Under the pieces are notes generated by a model that had not been told where the DNA came from, searched no databases, and worked only from the letters and a program-made list of their open reading frames with translations. A stretch of 64,000 nucleotides of DNA from JALYXV01 sp963733505 (GTDB lineage Bacteria > Actinomycetota > Acidimicrobiia > Acidimicrobiales > Palsa-688): the NCBI GenBank assembly GCA_963733505.1, contig CAVTDW010000027.1, positions 1-64,000 on the forward strand. Direction: 5' to 3'. Numbering within the stretch: the stretch's first letter is position 1; the number at the start of each line of letters is the position of its first letter. Shown one piece after another: positions 25,616-34,893 of the stretch. The position numbers and the translations under genes were made by a program.

Positions 25616-25738
25616 ACACGGCTTTGGAGGGGACCTACTGGTCGGGGGGCGCGGGGTCGTCGGAGACGCCCAGGCCGTGGGGGTCGGTGCGAGTCGTGGG
25701 CTCAGGAGGGGGCGCAGGGAGCAGCGCCAAGGGGCTCG

Positions 25739-26536
25739 CTACTTGGTACGGACCACGACCTCCACCCGGCGGTTGAAGGCTCGGCCCTCAGGGCTGTCGG
25801 AACCATCGGGTTTCTTCTCCTCGGCCAGGGGAACGGTGCTGCCGAGTCCGACGGAGGTGATCTCGGCCGCGCTCAGGTTGTGTCCTTTCAGATAATCCCG
25901 TGTGGTCGCGGCGCGGCGCTCGGACAGCGACTGGTTGACTGCGGCGGAGCCGGTCGAGTCGGTGTGACCCCGCACTTGAACGGCGCCGCGGGGGAAGCGG
26001 TCGTCGATGACGTGGATGATCCCGTCGAGGGTGTCGGTGCTGCCGATGTTTGCACTTCCGGTCTCGAACAAGGCGTCGCTGTTGAACACGAATATGACAA
26101 CCTTGGCGCCGGAGGCGTCACGGGCCAACAACAAGCTTCCGGAGATGCCCTGCAGGTCGATATCGGTCGAAGAGGGCAGCCGGAAGAGCGACCCTTTCAC
26201 CAACGTCGTACCTGCTGGCGGTTCGCTGGCGGTGGTGATCATGCACGGTATGCGTAGGACCAGCGCGGCGCCGAAGTCCTGCGTGCCGCACGTGGCATCG
26301 AGCGTCCCGTCGCCGTCGTAGTCGTCAAGTCCGGGAACGGCACCGGCTGCAAGTGCGGTCGTCGGCGAGTTGTCGATGGTGGTGGTATCGGCAACGGACC
26401 GGCTGGGGACCGTCGTGCCTGGCGTTGACTGGCTGTGTCCCGCGCTACTGCACCCGGTCGCGATGCCGACGCCCATCATCAGTACCGCGGATAGGACGAC
26501 GCGTCGACGATTGGTTCTCGAAATGACGCCGGTCAT
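25739..26536 (-). CDS. OmpA-type C-terminal domain lipoprotein
   Basis: A signal peptide ends in a lipobox (GVGIATGC at about residue 29), followed by a Ser-Thr linker and a region of about 90 residues with DDYDGDGTLDATC. The last 110 residues form an OmpA-like peptidoglycan-binding domain, with VQVRGHTDSTGS and LSERRAATTRDYL and a final NRRVEVVV. The protein should be lipid-anchored and bind the cell wall non-covalently. Confidence 0.85.
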   Translation of the reverse strand: MTGVISRTNRRRVVLSAVLMMGVGIATGCSSAGHSQSTPGTTVPSRSVADTTTIDNSPTTALAAGAVPGLDDYDGDGTLDATCGTQDFGAALVLRIPCMITTASEPPAGTTLVKGSLFRLPSSTDIDLQGISGSLLLARDASGAKVVIFVFNSDALFETGSANIGSTDTLDGIIHVIDDRFPRGAVQVRGHTDSTGSAAVNQSLSERRAATTRDYLKGHNLSAAEITSVGLGSTVPLAEEKKPDGSDSPEGRAFNRRVEVVVRTK

Positions 26537-26624
26537 ACCACCACGCTACGTCGGGAACATAGCGAGGCATCCGAAACACCTATACGCTCGCCTGCCGATA
26601 CCCGCCACTGTCTGGGAGGCGACT

Positions 26625-26774
26625 GTGGACCAACCGCGCACAGACGAAGAGGACGAGAGCGTCGAGGCCGATACCGAAGGCGCTGACGACGACGGCATCA
26701 ACGACCCGCTCACTCACACAAGTGTCGAGGCGCCTCGAGTTCCTTTCGACACCGCCTCGCGATCGGACGATTAA
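26625..26774 (+). CDS. Small acidic protein, 49 residues
   Basis: A GGGAGG site lies 5 bases before a GTG that opens a 49-residue frame with a very acidic first half (DEEDESVEADTEGADDDG). It is divergent from the OmpA-type gene. Longer upstream extensions of the frame make no sense as protein. It could be a real small cytoplasmic protein, but no homologue is known to me. Confidence 0.35.
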   Translation: MDQPRTDEEDESVEADTEGADDDGINDPLTHTSVEAPRVPFDTASRSDD

Positions 26775-26874
26775 CGAACCAGTCGCCCTCTTGTTGCGGG
26801 ATCGGGTGGCGCATCAGGCGTCGGGGCGCCCGAAGGTGAGCGCATCTCACGCTCGAAGCGAGCCTTGCCCGAAC

Positions 26875-27348
26875 TCAGCCCGAGCTGCTGCCTTGTCCGA
26901 GGCGCATGCCGGCGAGAAACGTGCGCAACCCCCGGCGACCGTGGCGCATCATCAGCGTGTGGTTGGCTTCGAACGCCGGGCGAGCGACCCGGCCCAGTCG
27001 GCGCAGCAGCGCCTTCTGGGCTGTCACTTCCTCGTCGAACACCGCTAGGGAACCGTCGGGCGTGGCACTGATCGTCCAGCGGGAAAACCCGTCGAGGTCG
27101 CCATCCAGTGCCGCTTCCAACACCCCCGCGCCGCGATCCCGTCGAGTCTGGCGGCTGGAGAAAACGAGGTCGTACGGAAGCAGGGAGCGGCAGACCAGCT
27201 CCGACCGACCCGGCGACACCTCCCGGACCGTCCGCACCTCAGGCCACCAGCTGGGGTATGCCACCAGCTCTGCGAGCGCCACGTAGACGTCTTCGACCGG
27301 CGCGTCGAGAGACCAGGCGCTGCGAAAAACGTAGAAGTTGCTGTCCAT
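26875..27348 (-). CDS. START/SRPBCC-domain protein
   Basis: The 157 residues follow the START fold: an N-terminal strand (YVFRSAWSLDAPVEDVYVAL), then YPSWWPEVR, then strands in the middle and a long C-terminal helix (EANHTLMMRHGRRGLRTFLA). This resembles polyketide cyclase/Coq10-like lipid-binding proteins. The ligand is unknown. It lies 16 bases after the 83-residue gene on the opposite reading direction of the chromosome's plus strand, in the same leftward series. Confidence 0.75.
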   Translation of the reverse strand: MDSNFYVFRSAWSLDAPVEDVYVALAELVAYPSWWPEVRTVREVSPGRSELVCRSLLPYDLVFSSRQTRRDRGAGVLEAALDGDLDGFSRWTISATPDGSLAVFDEEVTAQKALLRRLGRVARPAFEANHTLMMRHGRRGLRTFLAGMRLGQGSSSG

Positions 27349-27364
27349 CAGAGGAGTGTCGCGC

Positions 27365-27616
27365 TCAGTCGAGATACGGGACGGGGTGATTCCCGCCTCG
27401 ATCGATGAATCGCTCGTTCAGTGCCTGGGCGATGGTGTTGTGTTCCAGCCGGGCCAGATCGCGGCCACCTGCCAGGTAACCCGTCAGATCATCGATGCCC
27501 GCGACACCGCCCAGGCCGATGTAGTCGACCCAGAGCTCCTCGCGGGTCAAGATCAGCGTTCGGCGGAACGGGTCGAGAACTCGCCCTCGGCCCGACGGAG
27601 CGAAAACGGATTCCAT
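27365..27616 (-). CDS. 83-residue hypothetical protein coupled to the GAF-ANTAR gene
   Basis: The ATG overlaps the TGA of the GAF-ANTAR gene (TGATG). The product is a compact alpha-beta sequence (FRRTLILTREELWVDYIGLG, then GIDDLTGYLAGG) ending NHPVPYLD. Coupling suggests it belongs to the same regulatory unit. The family is not recognised. Confidence 0.55.
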   Translation of the reverse strand: MESVFAPSGRGRVLDPFRRTLILTREELWVDYIGLGGVAGIDDLTGYLAGGRDLARLEHNTIAQALNERFIDRGGNHPVPYLD

Positions 27617-28339
27617 CAGTCCGCCGCATCTTTCGACGAGTGCCGCTGGACCATCTCCTCCGCCAATTCGTGCAGTTTGCGGTTGCTTCGCTGGGATGCC
27701 CGGCGAAGCACGTTGAACGCTTCCTCTGAGGACATGCCACTTTGCGCGATGAGTATCCCCTTTGCCTGTCCGATCACGTCGCGCCGCTCCAAGGCAATGG
27801 AGAGGTGACGGGCGAGTTCGGTCGCCCGCTGCAGCGCAGCCGCATTGGCCAGGGTAATGGCGGCCTGGGTGGCGAAGGTACGGCCGACTCCCTCGGCGTG
27901 GTCGAAACCCGACGGCGTGGTGGAGTACAGGTTCAAGGCTCCGACCGGTTCGTCGAGGGCGACAAGGGGCAATGACAGCGAGCTGCGGACGCCGTGGTCG
28001 AGCGCCGTGGGCACCAGGTTCGGCCACCGCGTCTCGTCCAGATACGAGTCCACCTTCACGATGGTCTGGAGACGCACCGCGTCGAGGCAGGGCCCTTCGT
28101 CCGACTGGTACTGGCGTTGATCGACATCCCACGCCATGTCGCCAGTGGACACGCGTGGTACTCGGCTGGCCGTCGTGCATGACCGTCACGCTGGCGGAGT
28201 CGCAGCCCGGGATGCTCGCCTGGGCCAGGTGGGCCACCGCGTCGAGGGTCTCCTCGACGCTCTGGCCCGCGAACAGGATCCTCGCCAATGACAGGAGTGA
28301 CTCGGTGATGGGCCCCTCTTCGGTCAGATCAGAGGACAT
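27616..28339 (-). CDS. GAF-ANTAR RNA-binding antiterminator, one frameshift
   Basis: Starting at ATG 28339 (MSSDLTEEGPITESLLSLA), a GAF domain runs to about residue 165. An ANTAR domain follows (IALERRDVIGQAKGILIAQS, then AFNVLRRASQRSN). ANTAR proteins bind paired hexaloop hairpins in nascent RNA to prevent termination, with the GAF domain as sensor. The frame is broken near 28150: the first 65 residues (CDSASVTVMHDGQPSTT) continue in another frame as VSTGDMAWDVDQRQYQSDEG, and removing one base restores it. No ANTAR-target hairpin pair was identified nearby. Confidence 0.8.
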
Positions 28340-28428
28340 GCCGCTCCCAAAGGAACGGCGGCCGCGGCCAGCATGGCGGTCACGGCAGGAACGGCGGAAA
28401 GGACCGGCATGGCCAGCGCCAACAGCAT
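28324..28428 (-). CDS. Possible 34-residue hydrophobic peptide
   Basis: An AGGAG lies 10 bases before an ATG that opens a strongly hydrophobic frame (MLLALAMPVLSAVPAVTAML and onwards), ending in a TGA that overlaps the start of the GAF-ANTAR gene. Composition suggests one membrane helix. GC-rich DNA readily produces such frames, so support is weak. Confidence 0.25.
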   Translation of the reverse strand: MLLALAMPVLSAVPAVTAMLAAAAVPLGAACPLI

Positions 28429-28576
28429 TGCGCTCGAGCTCCTCGCTTGTGAGCCACCTGACTGACTCGTCACCCGACAGGGCCCGAATCACAGATGCCT
28501 GGGGTCTCAAGCAATGCGACTTGAACGATCGACTACCGATCGCCAAGCGGCTCGTGAAGCCCCATCTCTAGTCCAG

Positions 28577-29581
28577 CTAGCGAGCTGCTCCCATGAACAT
28601 CACCTTTAGCGACTCAAAGGCCTCAAGGCAGCGGCCCGCGCCGAGCACGACGCACTCCAGCGGCGCTTCGACCAGATGAACCGGAACCGCGGTGTCCTCG
28701 GCCAGGCGGCGGTCGAGTCCCCGCAGCATTCCGCCACCGCCGACGAGGTGGATTCCCTGCAGGATCAGGTCCTGGGCCAACTCGGGCGGAGCCATGCCGA
28801 GGCACTTGACGACGGAATCGACGATGGCGCTGACCTGTTCCTCGAGCGCCTCGCGAACCTCCTCGGGCGACAAGATCACGGTCTTGGGCAAGCCGCTCAT
28901 GAGGTCGCGACCACGCACCTCGGCCTTCATCTCGTCGGCGAGGGGCCACGCCGAACCGATCGCCATCTTGATCTCTTCGGCCGTCCGCTCGCCCACGGCG
29001 ATCCCATACTCGCGCCGCACGTAGGTCTGGATCGTGGCGTCCATGTCGAAGCCGCCGACCCGGATGGCCTGAAGGGCGACAATGCCGCCGAGGGAGATCA
29101 CCGCCGTCTCGGTCGTGCCGCCGCCGACATCGACGATCATGTTGCCCAACGGTTCGTGGATCGGCAGCCCCGCCCCGATGGCGGCGGCCATGGGCTGCTC
29201 GATCAGGTAGGCCCCGGTCGCACCGGCACCACGCGCCGCCTCTTCGACCGCTCGCCGTTCGACCTCCGTGATCGCCGACGGAACGCAGATCAGCACCCGG
29301 GGACGGTTGAAGCGCGACACGCCGGCGCGTTGTAGCAGCAGCCGGATCATGCGCTGGGTGATGTCGAAGTCGGTAATAGCGCCTTTGCGCAAGGGCCGCA
29401 CCGCCACGATATAGCCAGGCGTGCGGCCGATCATCTGCCACGCTTCCTGGCCCATGGCGAGTACGTCATGGGTGCGCGAGTTCAACGCGATGACCGTTGG
29501 CTCGTTGAGCACGATCCCGCGACCTCGTGCGTAGACCAAGGTGTTGGCCGTACCCAGGTCGATGGCCAGGTCCCTAGCCAG
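28577..29581 (-). CDS. mreB: Rod-shape protein MreB
   Basis: The actin-like ATPase motifs are complete: DLAIDLGTANTLVY (phosphate 1), EQPMAAAIGAGLPI, VDVGGGTTETAVISLGG (phosphate 2) and LVGGGGMLRGLDRRL (adenosine). MreB polymers under the membrane guide cell-wall synthesis. The usual family start, ARDLAIDLG, is preceded here by a CTG at 29581 with GGGAGGA exactly 6 bases upstream. The only standard alternative is a GTG at 29629 that adds 16 residues without a ribosome binding site. The upstream membrane-protein gene overlaps the CTG start. MreB in this lineage fits rod-shaped cells. No mreC or mreD follows. Confidence 0.9.
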   Translation of the reverse strand: MARDLAIDLGTANTLVYARGRGIVLNEPTVIALNSRTHDVLAMGQEAWQMIGRTPGYIVAVRPLRKGAITDFDITQRMIRLLLQRAGVSRFNRPRVLICVPSAITEVERRAVEEAARGAGATGAYLIEQPMAAAIGAGLPIHEPLGNMIVDVGGGTTETAVISLGGIVALQAIRVGGFDMDATIQTYVRREYGIAVGERTAEEIKMAIGSAWPLADEMKAEVRGRDLMSGLPKTVILSPEEVREALEEQVSAIVDSVVKCLGMAPPELAQDLILQGIHLVGGGGMLRGLDRRLAEDTAVPVHLVEAPLECVVLGAGRCLEAFESLKVMFMGAAR

Positions 29582-30134
29582 GTTCGTCCTCCCGATGCGG
29601 CCACGGGGCCCGGGCCTCGTTGCGTCCACCGTCTTCTACCGGCAATGAGACCACCGCGGTCGGCTCGGTCGTCGGCTCGCTCGAGAAGCTGTCGCCCGCC
29701 AACTCGCCCGACGGCGCCGACAGCGGGGACCCCAATCGTTTCACCGTTGGACCACGGTGCAGCGCCTGGTCCTGACTCTGGCGCTCCGGCGTCCCGAGGG
29801 ACGCTCCCGCCGGCGATCCTGTCGCGGCCCGAGCGCGCGGCGACGTGGCGCGGCGAGCGCGCCCGGCGCCACCGGTCGCACCGTTGCGCATGGCGGGCCG
29901 AGGTCCCCCATCTCGGCTCCCGTCAGTCGCCACGACACGCGACCCTTGCGACCCGGCACCGGCGTCGCGACGTTCGGGTTCGAGCGCCCGCAACTCCCGG
30001 CTGAACATTTCGATCCCCGCCTCGAGTGATTTCGGCCGGCGGTGATGCAGCAGCACGAACGCACTCACGACTGTTGCCGCCACGATCGCGCCGACCACAT
30101 ACAACAGATTGGAAAGGACCATTCCTGCGATCAT
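29574..30134 (-). CDS. Membrane protein with long disordered tail, upstream of mreB
   Basis: One N-terminal membrane helix (LLYVVGAIVAATVVSAFVLL) precedes HHRRPKSLEAGIEMFSRELR. About 120 residues follow that are rich in Arg, Gly, Pro and Ser. Its stop overlaps the mreB start region by 8 bases and its ATG overlaps the stop of moaE (ATGA), so the three form one leftward unit. Related single-helix proteins with this juxtamembrane motif occur near cell-shape genes in Acidimicrobiia-like genomes. The function is unknown. Confidence 0.65.
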   Translation of the reverse strand: MIAGMVLSNLLYVVGAIVAATVVSAFVLLHHRRPKSLEAGIEMFSRELRALEPERRDAGAGSQGSRVVATDGSRDGGPRPAMRNGATGGAGRARRATSPRARAATGSPAGASLGTPERQSQDQALHRGPTVKRLGSPLSAPSGELAGDSFSSEPTTEPTAVVSLPVEDGGRNEARAPWPHREDEPG

Positions 30135-30622
30135 GAGGGCACCCTCCCCTCCTCCTCAATGGTGGCGATATCGGAAGCGTCGGTCCCCCAGCCCACTCCA
30201 CCTTCCCACGTCTCGCGCTTCCATATGGGGACCGTCGATTTCAGCGTGTCGATGCACCACCGGGCCGCCTCGAACGCCACCGCGCGATGGGGCGCCGAAA
30301 CAACCACGATCACCGAGCACTCGCCGACCTGCAACCGGCCCACCCGGTGCAGCAGGGCAACCCGTCCGAGATCGCTCCACCGCCGTCGCGCCTCGGCTGC
30401 GATCGCCTCCAGCCGGGCCCGGCCTGCTTCCTCGTACGCCTCGTACTCCAACTCGGTGACCCCAGGCCGGCCGTCGGCGTGATCGCGGACCGTCCCGCTG
30501 AAGAGCACCTCGGCGCCGCAGCCCGGCAGCACCGACCATGCCAGCGCCTCGGTCGCCGGCAGCGCCTGATCGGTCAGCGCGATCCAGTCGTCGCCGCTCC
30601 CGGGACTCTCCGATCCATCCAC
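30131..30622 (-). CDS. moaE: Molybdopterin synthase large subunit MoaE
   Basis: It contains the family signatures GAEVLFSGTVRDH, LEYEAYEEAGRARL, LLHRVGRLQVGE, VVVSAPHRAVAFEA and the active-site PIWKRETW with catalytic Lys. MoaE joins sulfur carried by MoaD to cyclic pyranopterin to make molybdopterin. The start is taken as GTG 30622 (VDGSESPG), giving 163 residues. No moaD or other molybdenum-cofactor gene is nearby. The downstream ATGA overlap ties it to the mreB unit. Confidence 0.9.
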   Translation of the reverse strand: MDGSESPGSGDDWIALTDQALPATEALAWSVLPGCGAEVLFSGTVRDHADGRPGVTELEYEAYEEAGRARLEAIAAEARRRWSDLGRVALLHRVGRLQVGECSVIVVVSAPHRAVAFEAARWCIDTLKSTVPIWKRETWEGGVGWGTDASDIATIEEEGRVPS

Positions 30623-30740
30623 AACGTTACCCACAGCCCAATGGTAAGGCCCGGCGTGGCCGCGTCGGGTCCACTGGCGCCACATTCGCCGAGTGGCGCG
30701 ACCGCTGCGCGGGAAGTTACCCCGATAACCTGACGTTTCA

Positions 30741-32088
30741 GTGGATCCTGACGACGGGCTGGAAGCGGACGAGCCACTGTTCCCGTGGCTTCCGCCCGAC
30801 GATCGCCTGTGGCGCCACCCATCGGAACTGGCCGGCAGTGTCCCCCGTTCCGCCTGGTCCGGCGACTCGGCCGGAGCCTCGTCCGGAGGCTCCGCCTCCG
30901 CTTCAGGTTCGGGTTCGGGTTCGGGTTCGACGACCGGTAGAAACGGCCGCGCCCGCACGGGGATCGGCACCATTCCCGGCCTGAGCCCCCGTGACATCGA
31001 CCGTCGCCTCTGGACCGTGGCGCTGCTGGCGGGCGTCGTCGGCGCGCTGCTCGCGTCGGGTGCCGGCGTGGTGGCGGGGCAATACCACCGGTCGACGACG
31101 GTGGTGCGGCCCATCGAGCAACTGGTGGACCCGAGCAGTCCGTACGTGACCATCGCCGCCAACCCGAAGCCCGAGGACGTGGTCGGGAGCATCGCCGATC
31201 ACCTGAAGCCGTCGATCGTCGAACTCCTCGTCGACGGCAATCCCGGCCACGGGCAGCGGCTCGGGCGTCATCTTCCGCAGCGACGGCTACATATTGACCA
31301 ACCAGCACGTGGTCGACGGAGCCCAGTCCCTCGTCGCGGTGACCTTCGACGGGCGCCACGTCAACTGCCGCCTGGTCGGCACCGACCGAGCCACCGACAT
31401 CGCCGTGGTGAAGATGCAGGACACCAAGTCCCGCCCCGTCGCCACGCTCGGGACCTCCACCCAGCTCCGGGTGGGCCAGATGGCGATCGCCATCGGCTCG
31501 CCCGTGAGCCTGTCCGGCGGCCATTCGGTGACGACGGGCATCATCAGCGCCGTCGACCTCCATGTCAGCTCGTCGAACGGGGCTCCGCTGCTCGACATGA
31601 TCAAGACCGACGCCACCATCGAGCCCGGCAGCAGCGGCGGGGCGCTCGTCGACTCCAGCGGCATGGTCGTCGGCATCACCACCGCCATCGCGCTCTCGGA
31701 TCAGTCCACGACCCTCGCCCTGGCCACGCCAATCGAAGTGGCCCAAGACGTCGCCACCCAGCTGCTCGCAACCGGCAAGGTGAGCCACACCTGGCTCGGG
31801 GTTCAGGGCACCGATCTCGACAGCGCCACCGGCCGGGCGCTCGGGATCGAGCGGGGAACGATGGTGCAGGCCGTCGACAGCCACAGCCCCGCGGCCCGGG
31901 CGGGCGTGGTAACCGGGGACGTCGTCACCATGTTCGCGGGCCAGTCGATCGACTCCGAGGGCACCCTGGAAACAGTCGTTCGCCAGCACCGCCCCGGCGA
32001 CCAGGTCAACCTCACGTACATCCACGACGGCGATGCTCACGCGAGCAATGTGGTCCTGCTCGAACGCCCCGTTCCCGACTATCCCTAA
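30741..32088 (+). CDS. HtrA/S1C serine protease, one frameshift
   Basis: A cytoplasmic start (DDRLWRHPSELA) and a Gly-Ser run lead to a membrane helix (WTVALLAGVVGALLASGAGV). The trypsin-like domain carries His in TNQHVVDG, Asp in DRATDIAVVKM and Ser in EPGSSGGALVD, followed by one PDZ domain (HTWLGVQGTDLD to GDQVNLTYIHDG). The frame breaks near 31243, where CCCGGCC needs one base less to read ATGSGSGVIFRSDGYILTNQ. The whole is about 449 residues with its active site outside the membrane, which is typical of actinobacterial HtrA. The Gly-Ser run is encoded by GGTTCG repeats (30905-30928). Confidence 0.85.
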
Positions 32089-32105
32089 CTTCCCTCGACC
32101 GCGGC

Positions 32106-33170
32106 TCAACCCCGCCGGTGCCGGGCCCGCGACACCACCGCCAGGGCCCCCGCGACCGCCCCGCCGATCACCGCCACCACGCCGGCGCCGGCCGCGACCA
32201 ACGCCATCTCCTGGCGCCGGCTGGGCGGCAGGTCGCTCCAGTGGCTGCGGTTGTCACTCGACACCAACGCCTCTTCGTTGGACCGCTCGGGCACCCAACC
32301 GGTGGCCCGGAGACGGTCGTTGGCCACGACCCACGGATGCACCGAGTACGGCCGGGCCTGGATCGGCGTCCCGGTTCGCAGCAGTTTCCAGCCGGCCGAC
32401 GCCACCGCGCCCGCCAGCCGCCCCGGCAGGCGAAGCCGGGCCACGCCGCCAACGATGGCCCGGGCCTGTTCATGGGTGATCCAGCCGTCGGGCGCCACGT
32501 TGAACACCCCCGACAGGTGGTGCTCCCAGGCGAACACGATGGCAGCCGCCAGATCCTCGACGTCGAGGAACTGCATGGGCCGGGCACTGTCGTCGGGCTG
32601 GGGCGCCTTGGTCCCCCCGAGGGCCTGATAAAGCGCCGGCCCCGATGACCCGACCGTCACGGTAGGACGGAGGATCGTGACCAGCACCTCGGGATGGTCA
32701 TCCGCCCACTCGGCGACCATGCGCTCGGCCTCGGCTTTCTCCACCGCATAGGCGAAACCCGGGTTGGGCCGTAGCGCCACGTCCTCGGCGAGCGGCACGG
32801 GGTTGTCGGCCCACGCCCCGTACACCGTCGCACTCGAAACATGCAGGAGCCGCCCCACGCCTGCCGTCCCCGCCGCCTCGAGCACCCGGCGCAAGGCGAT
32901 CAGGTTGGGAAAAGGCACCCCCGGGTTGCTGAGGGCCGGGTCGGAGTGCGACCACGCCAGGTGGAGGACACTGTCGGCGTCCGCCAGCGCCGGCAACAGC
33001 CGTTCCACGGGGTCCCGGGCCAGGTCGACCAACCGCCGGTCGGCGCGGTCGCCGCCCTCAGCGATCGGTACTGCGTCGACCGCCACGACCGGTTGCCCGG
33101 ATGGGGCGAGTCGCCGAAGCACTCGCTGGCCGACGAACCCTGCTGCTCCAGTAACGACAACGGTGCTCAC
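32106..33170 (-). CDS. NAD-dependent epimerase/dehydratase with C-terminal membrane helix
   Basis: The Rossmann motif TGAAGFVGQRV, SSATVYG and the catalytic YAVEK place it in the extended short-chain family. Residues 310-345 form a membrane segment (ALVAAGAGVVAVIGGAVAGA) ending in basic residues, which is unusual for this family and would hold the enzyme at the membrane. It is convergent with the S1C protease. The substrate is unknown. Confidence 0.8.
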   Translation of the reverse strand: MSTVVVTGAAGFVGQRVLRRLAPSGQPVVAVDAVPIAEGGDRADRRLVDLARDPVERLLPALADADSVLHLAWSHSDPALSNPGVPFPNLIALRRVLEAAGTAGVGRLLHVSSATVYGAWADNPVPLAEDVALRPNPGFAYAVEKAEAERMVAEWADDHPEVLVTILRPTVTVGSSGPALYQALGGTKAPQPDDSARPMQFLDVEDLAAAIVFAWEHHLSGVFNVAPDGWITHEQARAIVGGVARLRLPGRLAGAVASAGWKLLRTGTPIQARPYSVHPWVVANDRLRATGWVPERSNEEALVSSDNRSHWSDLPPSRRQEMALVAAGAGVVAVIGGAVAGALAVVSRARHRRG

Positions 33171-33187
33171 CGCCCTACCATGCCCCT

Positions 33188-34372
33188 ATGAGCGAGCCTG
33201 GTCCAATGGAGGGTGGTGGACCTCTGGAGAAGGCCATCCGTGACTTGGCCCGGATGTTGACCTCCCAGGGTCCGATCAACTGGGAATTTGCCCGTCAGCT
33301 GGCGCTGATGACCGCCAACGAGGGCGAGAGCGAGGCCAACCCCGACCCGCTGGCCCGGGTGCGGCTGGAGGAGTTGCTGCGGGTGGCGGAGCTGCACGTC
33401 GAGGAGGCAACCGGCTTGTCGGCCTCGGCGGGCGGCAGGGTGCTGTCGGTGCGGGCGGTGACGCGATCGGATTGGGCGTTGCGGACCCTCCAGGCCTGGA
33501 AGCCACTGCTGGAGACCCTCGCCACCGCCCTGGCCCGCTCGACCTCGACGCCGCCACCGATGGAGGAGTTGGGGGGCGACCCAATGGCGCGCCTGCTCGG
33601 CAACCTGCCCCAGGCCATGGCTCCGCTGCTGTTCGGGATCCAGGCGGGAACCATGGTCGGGCATCTGGCCACGCGGGCCATGGGCCAGTACGACCTGCCC
33701 GTTCCCCGGCCGCCCGGTGACGAGCTGCTCATGGTCCCGGTGGCGATCGACGGCTTCGCCCAGGACTGGAGCCTGGCGGCCGACGACGTTCGCCTCTGGG
33801 TGTGCCTGCACGAACTCGCCCACCACGCGGTGCTGTCCCGGCCGCATGTGCGCCAGCGGCTGGACCAACTCATGACGGCGTACGTGAACGCCTTCGAACC
33901 CGACTCCTCGGCGCTCGAGGAGCGCTTGACGATGTTCGACCCGACCGACATGAGTTCGCTGCAAGCCACGTTCTCCAATCCCGAGGTGTTGCTCGGGGAA
34001 ATGGAGACCCCCGCCCAGCGCGAGGTCATGGTTCCGCTTTCGGCGCTGCTGTCGGCGGTCGTCGGCTACGTCGACCACATCATGGACGCCGTCGGCAGGC
34101 GGCTCATCGCCTCCTATGGCCCGTTGACCGAGGCCATGCGGCGGCGCCGGGTCGAGCAGGGCGAGGGGACGAAGTTCGTGGGCAAGCTGCTCGGCGTCTC
34201 GCTGGACAGCGCGGCGTACGAGCGGGGTTCGTCGTTCGTCACCGGGGTGTTGGAGCGGGCGGGCGAGGAAGGGCTGGCCCGGCTGTGGCACTCCGCCAAG
34301 GAGCTGCCCACCCCGGCCGAAATCTCCGCTCCGGGCCTGTGGCTGGCCCGCATCGACCTGCCCGACGACTGA
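33188..34372 (+). CDS. DUF2342 zinc-dependent metalloprotease-like protein
   Basis: It has the zincin motif HELAHH near residue 215 and the flanking WVCLHELAHHAVLSRPHV that marks the DUF2342 family, also called F420-biosynthesis-associated. LGNLPQAMAPLLFGIQAG and FDPTDMSSLQATF are further family-like segments. Its 394 residues are a normal length. The physiological substrate is unknown. It is divergent from the epimerase by 17 bases. Confidence 0.85.
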   Translation: MSEPGPMEGGGPLEKAIRDLARMLTSQGPINWEFARQLALMTANEGESEANPDPLARVRLEELLRVAELHVEEATGLSASAGGRVLSVRAVTRSDWALRTLQAWKPLLETLATALARSTSTPPPMEELGGDPMARLLGNLPQAMAPLLFGIQAGTMVGHLATRAMGQYDLPVPRPPGDELLMVPVAIDGFAQDWSLAADDVRLWVCLHELAHHAVLSRPHVRQRLDQLMTAYVNAFEPDSSALEERLTMFDPTDMSSLQATFSNPEVLLGEMETPAQREVMVPLSALLSAVVGYVDHIMDAVGRRLIASYGPLTEAMRRRRVEQGEGTKFVGKLLGVSLDSAAYERGSSFVTGVLERAGEEGLARLWHSAKELPTPAEISAPGLWLARIDLPDD

Positions 34373-34392
34373 CCCGTACGGCCCGCCAAGAA

Positions 34393-34893
34393 TCAGTCGT
34401 CGACGACCACAATCCGGGTCTCGCGGACGCAACCGGCGACGAACTCCAGTACCCCCGCGGTGCGGTGGGGTTGCGAGCGCCGCTCGGTCGGTGACCCGGG
34501 GTTGAACAGCCGCTGGCCGTCGATGCCCTCGTCGTCGACCGGGATGTGGCTGTGGCCGAAGACCACGACGGCCGCATCGGGGAAGCGGCGGTGCAGGCGC
34601 CCGGCGCGGCCGGTGGACGGGCCGCTGTCGTGGATCATGGCGACGTTGACACCGTCCAGCTCGAGCGTCCGGGTGAGGGGAAGGCGGCCCGCAAGGGCGT
34701 GGTCGTTGTTGCCGAGGACGGCGTAGGTCGGGGCGATCGCCTCCAGGATGTCGAGCACGCTGGCGTCGACCAGGTCGCCGGCGTGGAGGATCACGTCGGC
34801 ACCGTCGAGTAGCCGGTAGACCCGCTCGGGCAGGCGGCGGCTGCGTCCGGCGCGCATGTGCGTGTCGGCCAAGACGACCGCCCGGACGCTCAC
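34393..34893 (-). CDS. YfcE/MJ0936-type phosphodiesterase
   Basis: Calcineurin-like metal ligands occur in order: LADTHM, HAGDLVD, LGNNDHAL, IHDSGP and FGHSHIP. The single-domain length of 166 fits small phosphodiesterases of the YfcE group. The GTG start at 34893 overlaps the TGA of the MFS gene (GTGA), so the two are co-translated. Substrate not known. Confidence 0.85.
   Translation of the reverse strand: MSVRAVVLADTHMRAGRSRRLPERVYRLLDGADVILHAGDLVDASVLDILEAIAPTYAVLGNNDHALAGRLPLTRTLELDGVNVAMIHDSGPSTGRAGRLHRRFPDAAVVVFGHSHIPVDDEGIDGQRLFNPGSPTERRSQPHRTAGVLEFVAGCVRETRIVVVDD

Larger units (their letters stand above)
25113..25738. other. Repeat-rich intergenic region without a gene
   Basis: No convincing gene is present. 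The stretch contains a very long hairpin (25186-25234), a second hairpin (25434-25464), a pair of direct repeats exactly 300 bp apart and a pair of 21-bp inverted repeats, listed separately. It separates the truncated START-like gene from the OmpA-type gene. Confidence 0.7.

Noticed and set aside
26370..26624. Longer frame in front of the small acidic protein
   Set aside because: It overlaps the OmpA-type gene and gives no sensible protein. Only the part from GTG 26625 has a ribosome binding site.
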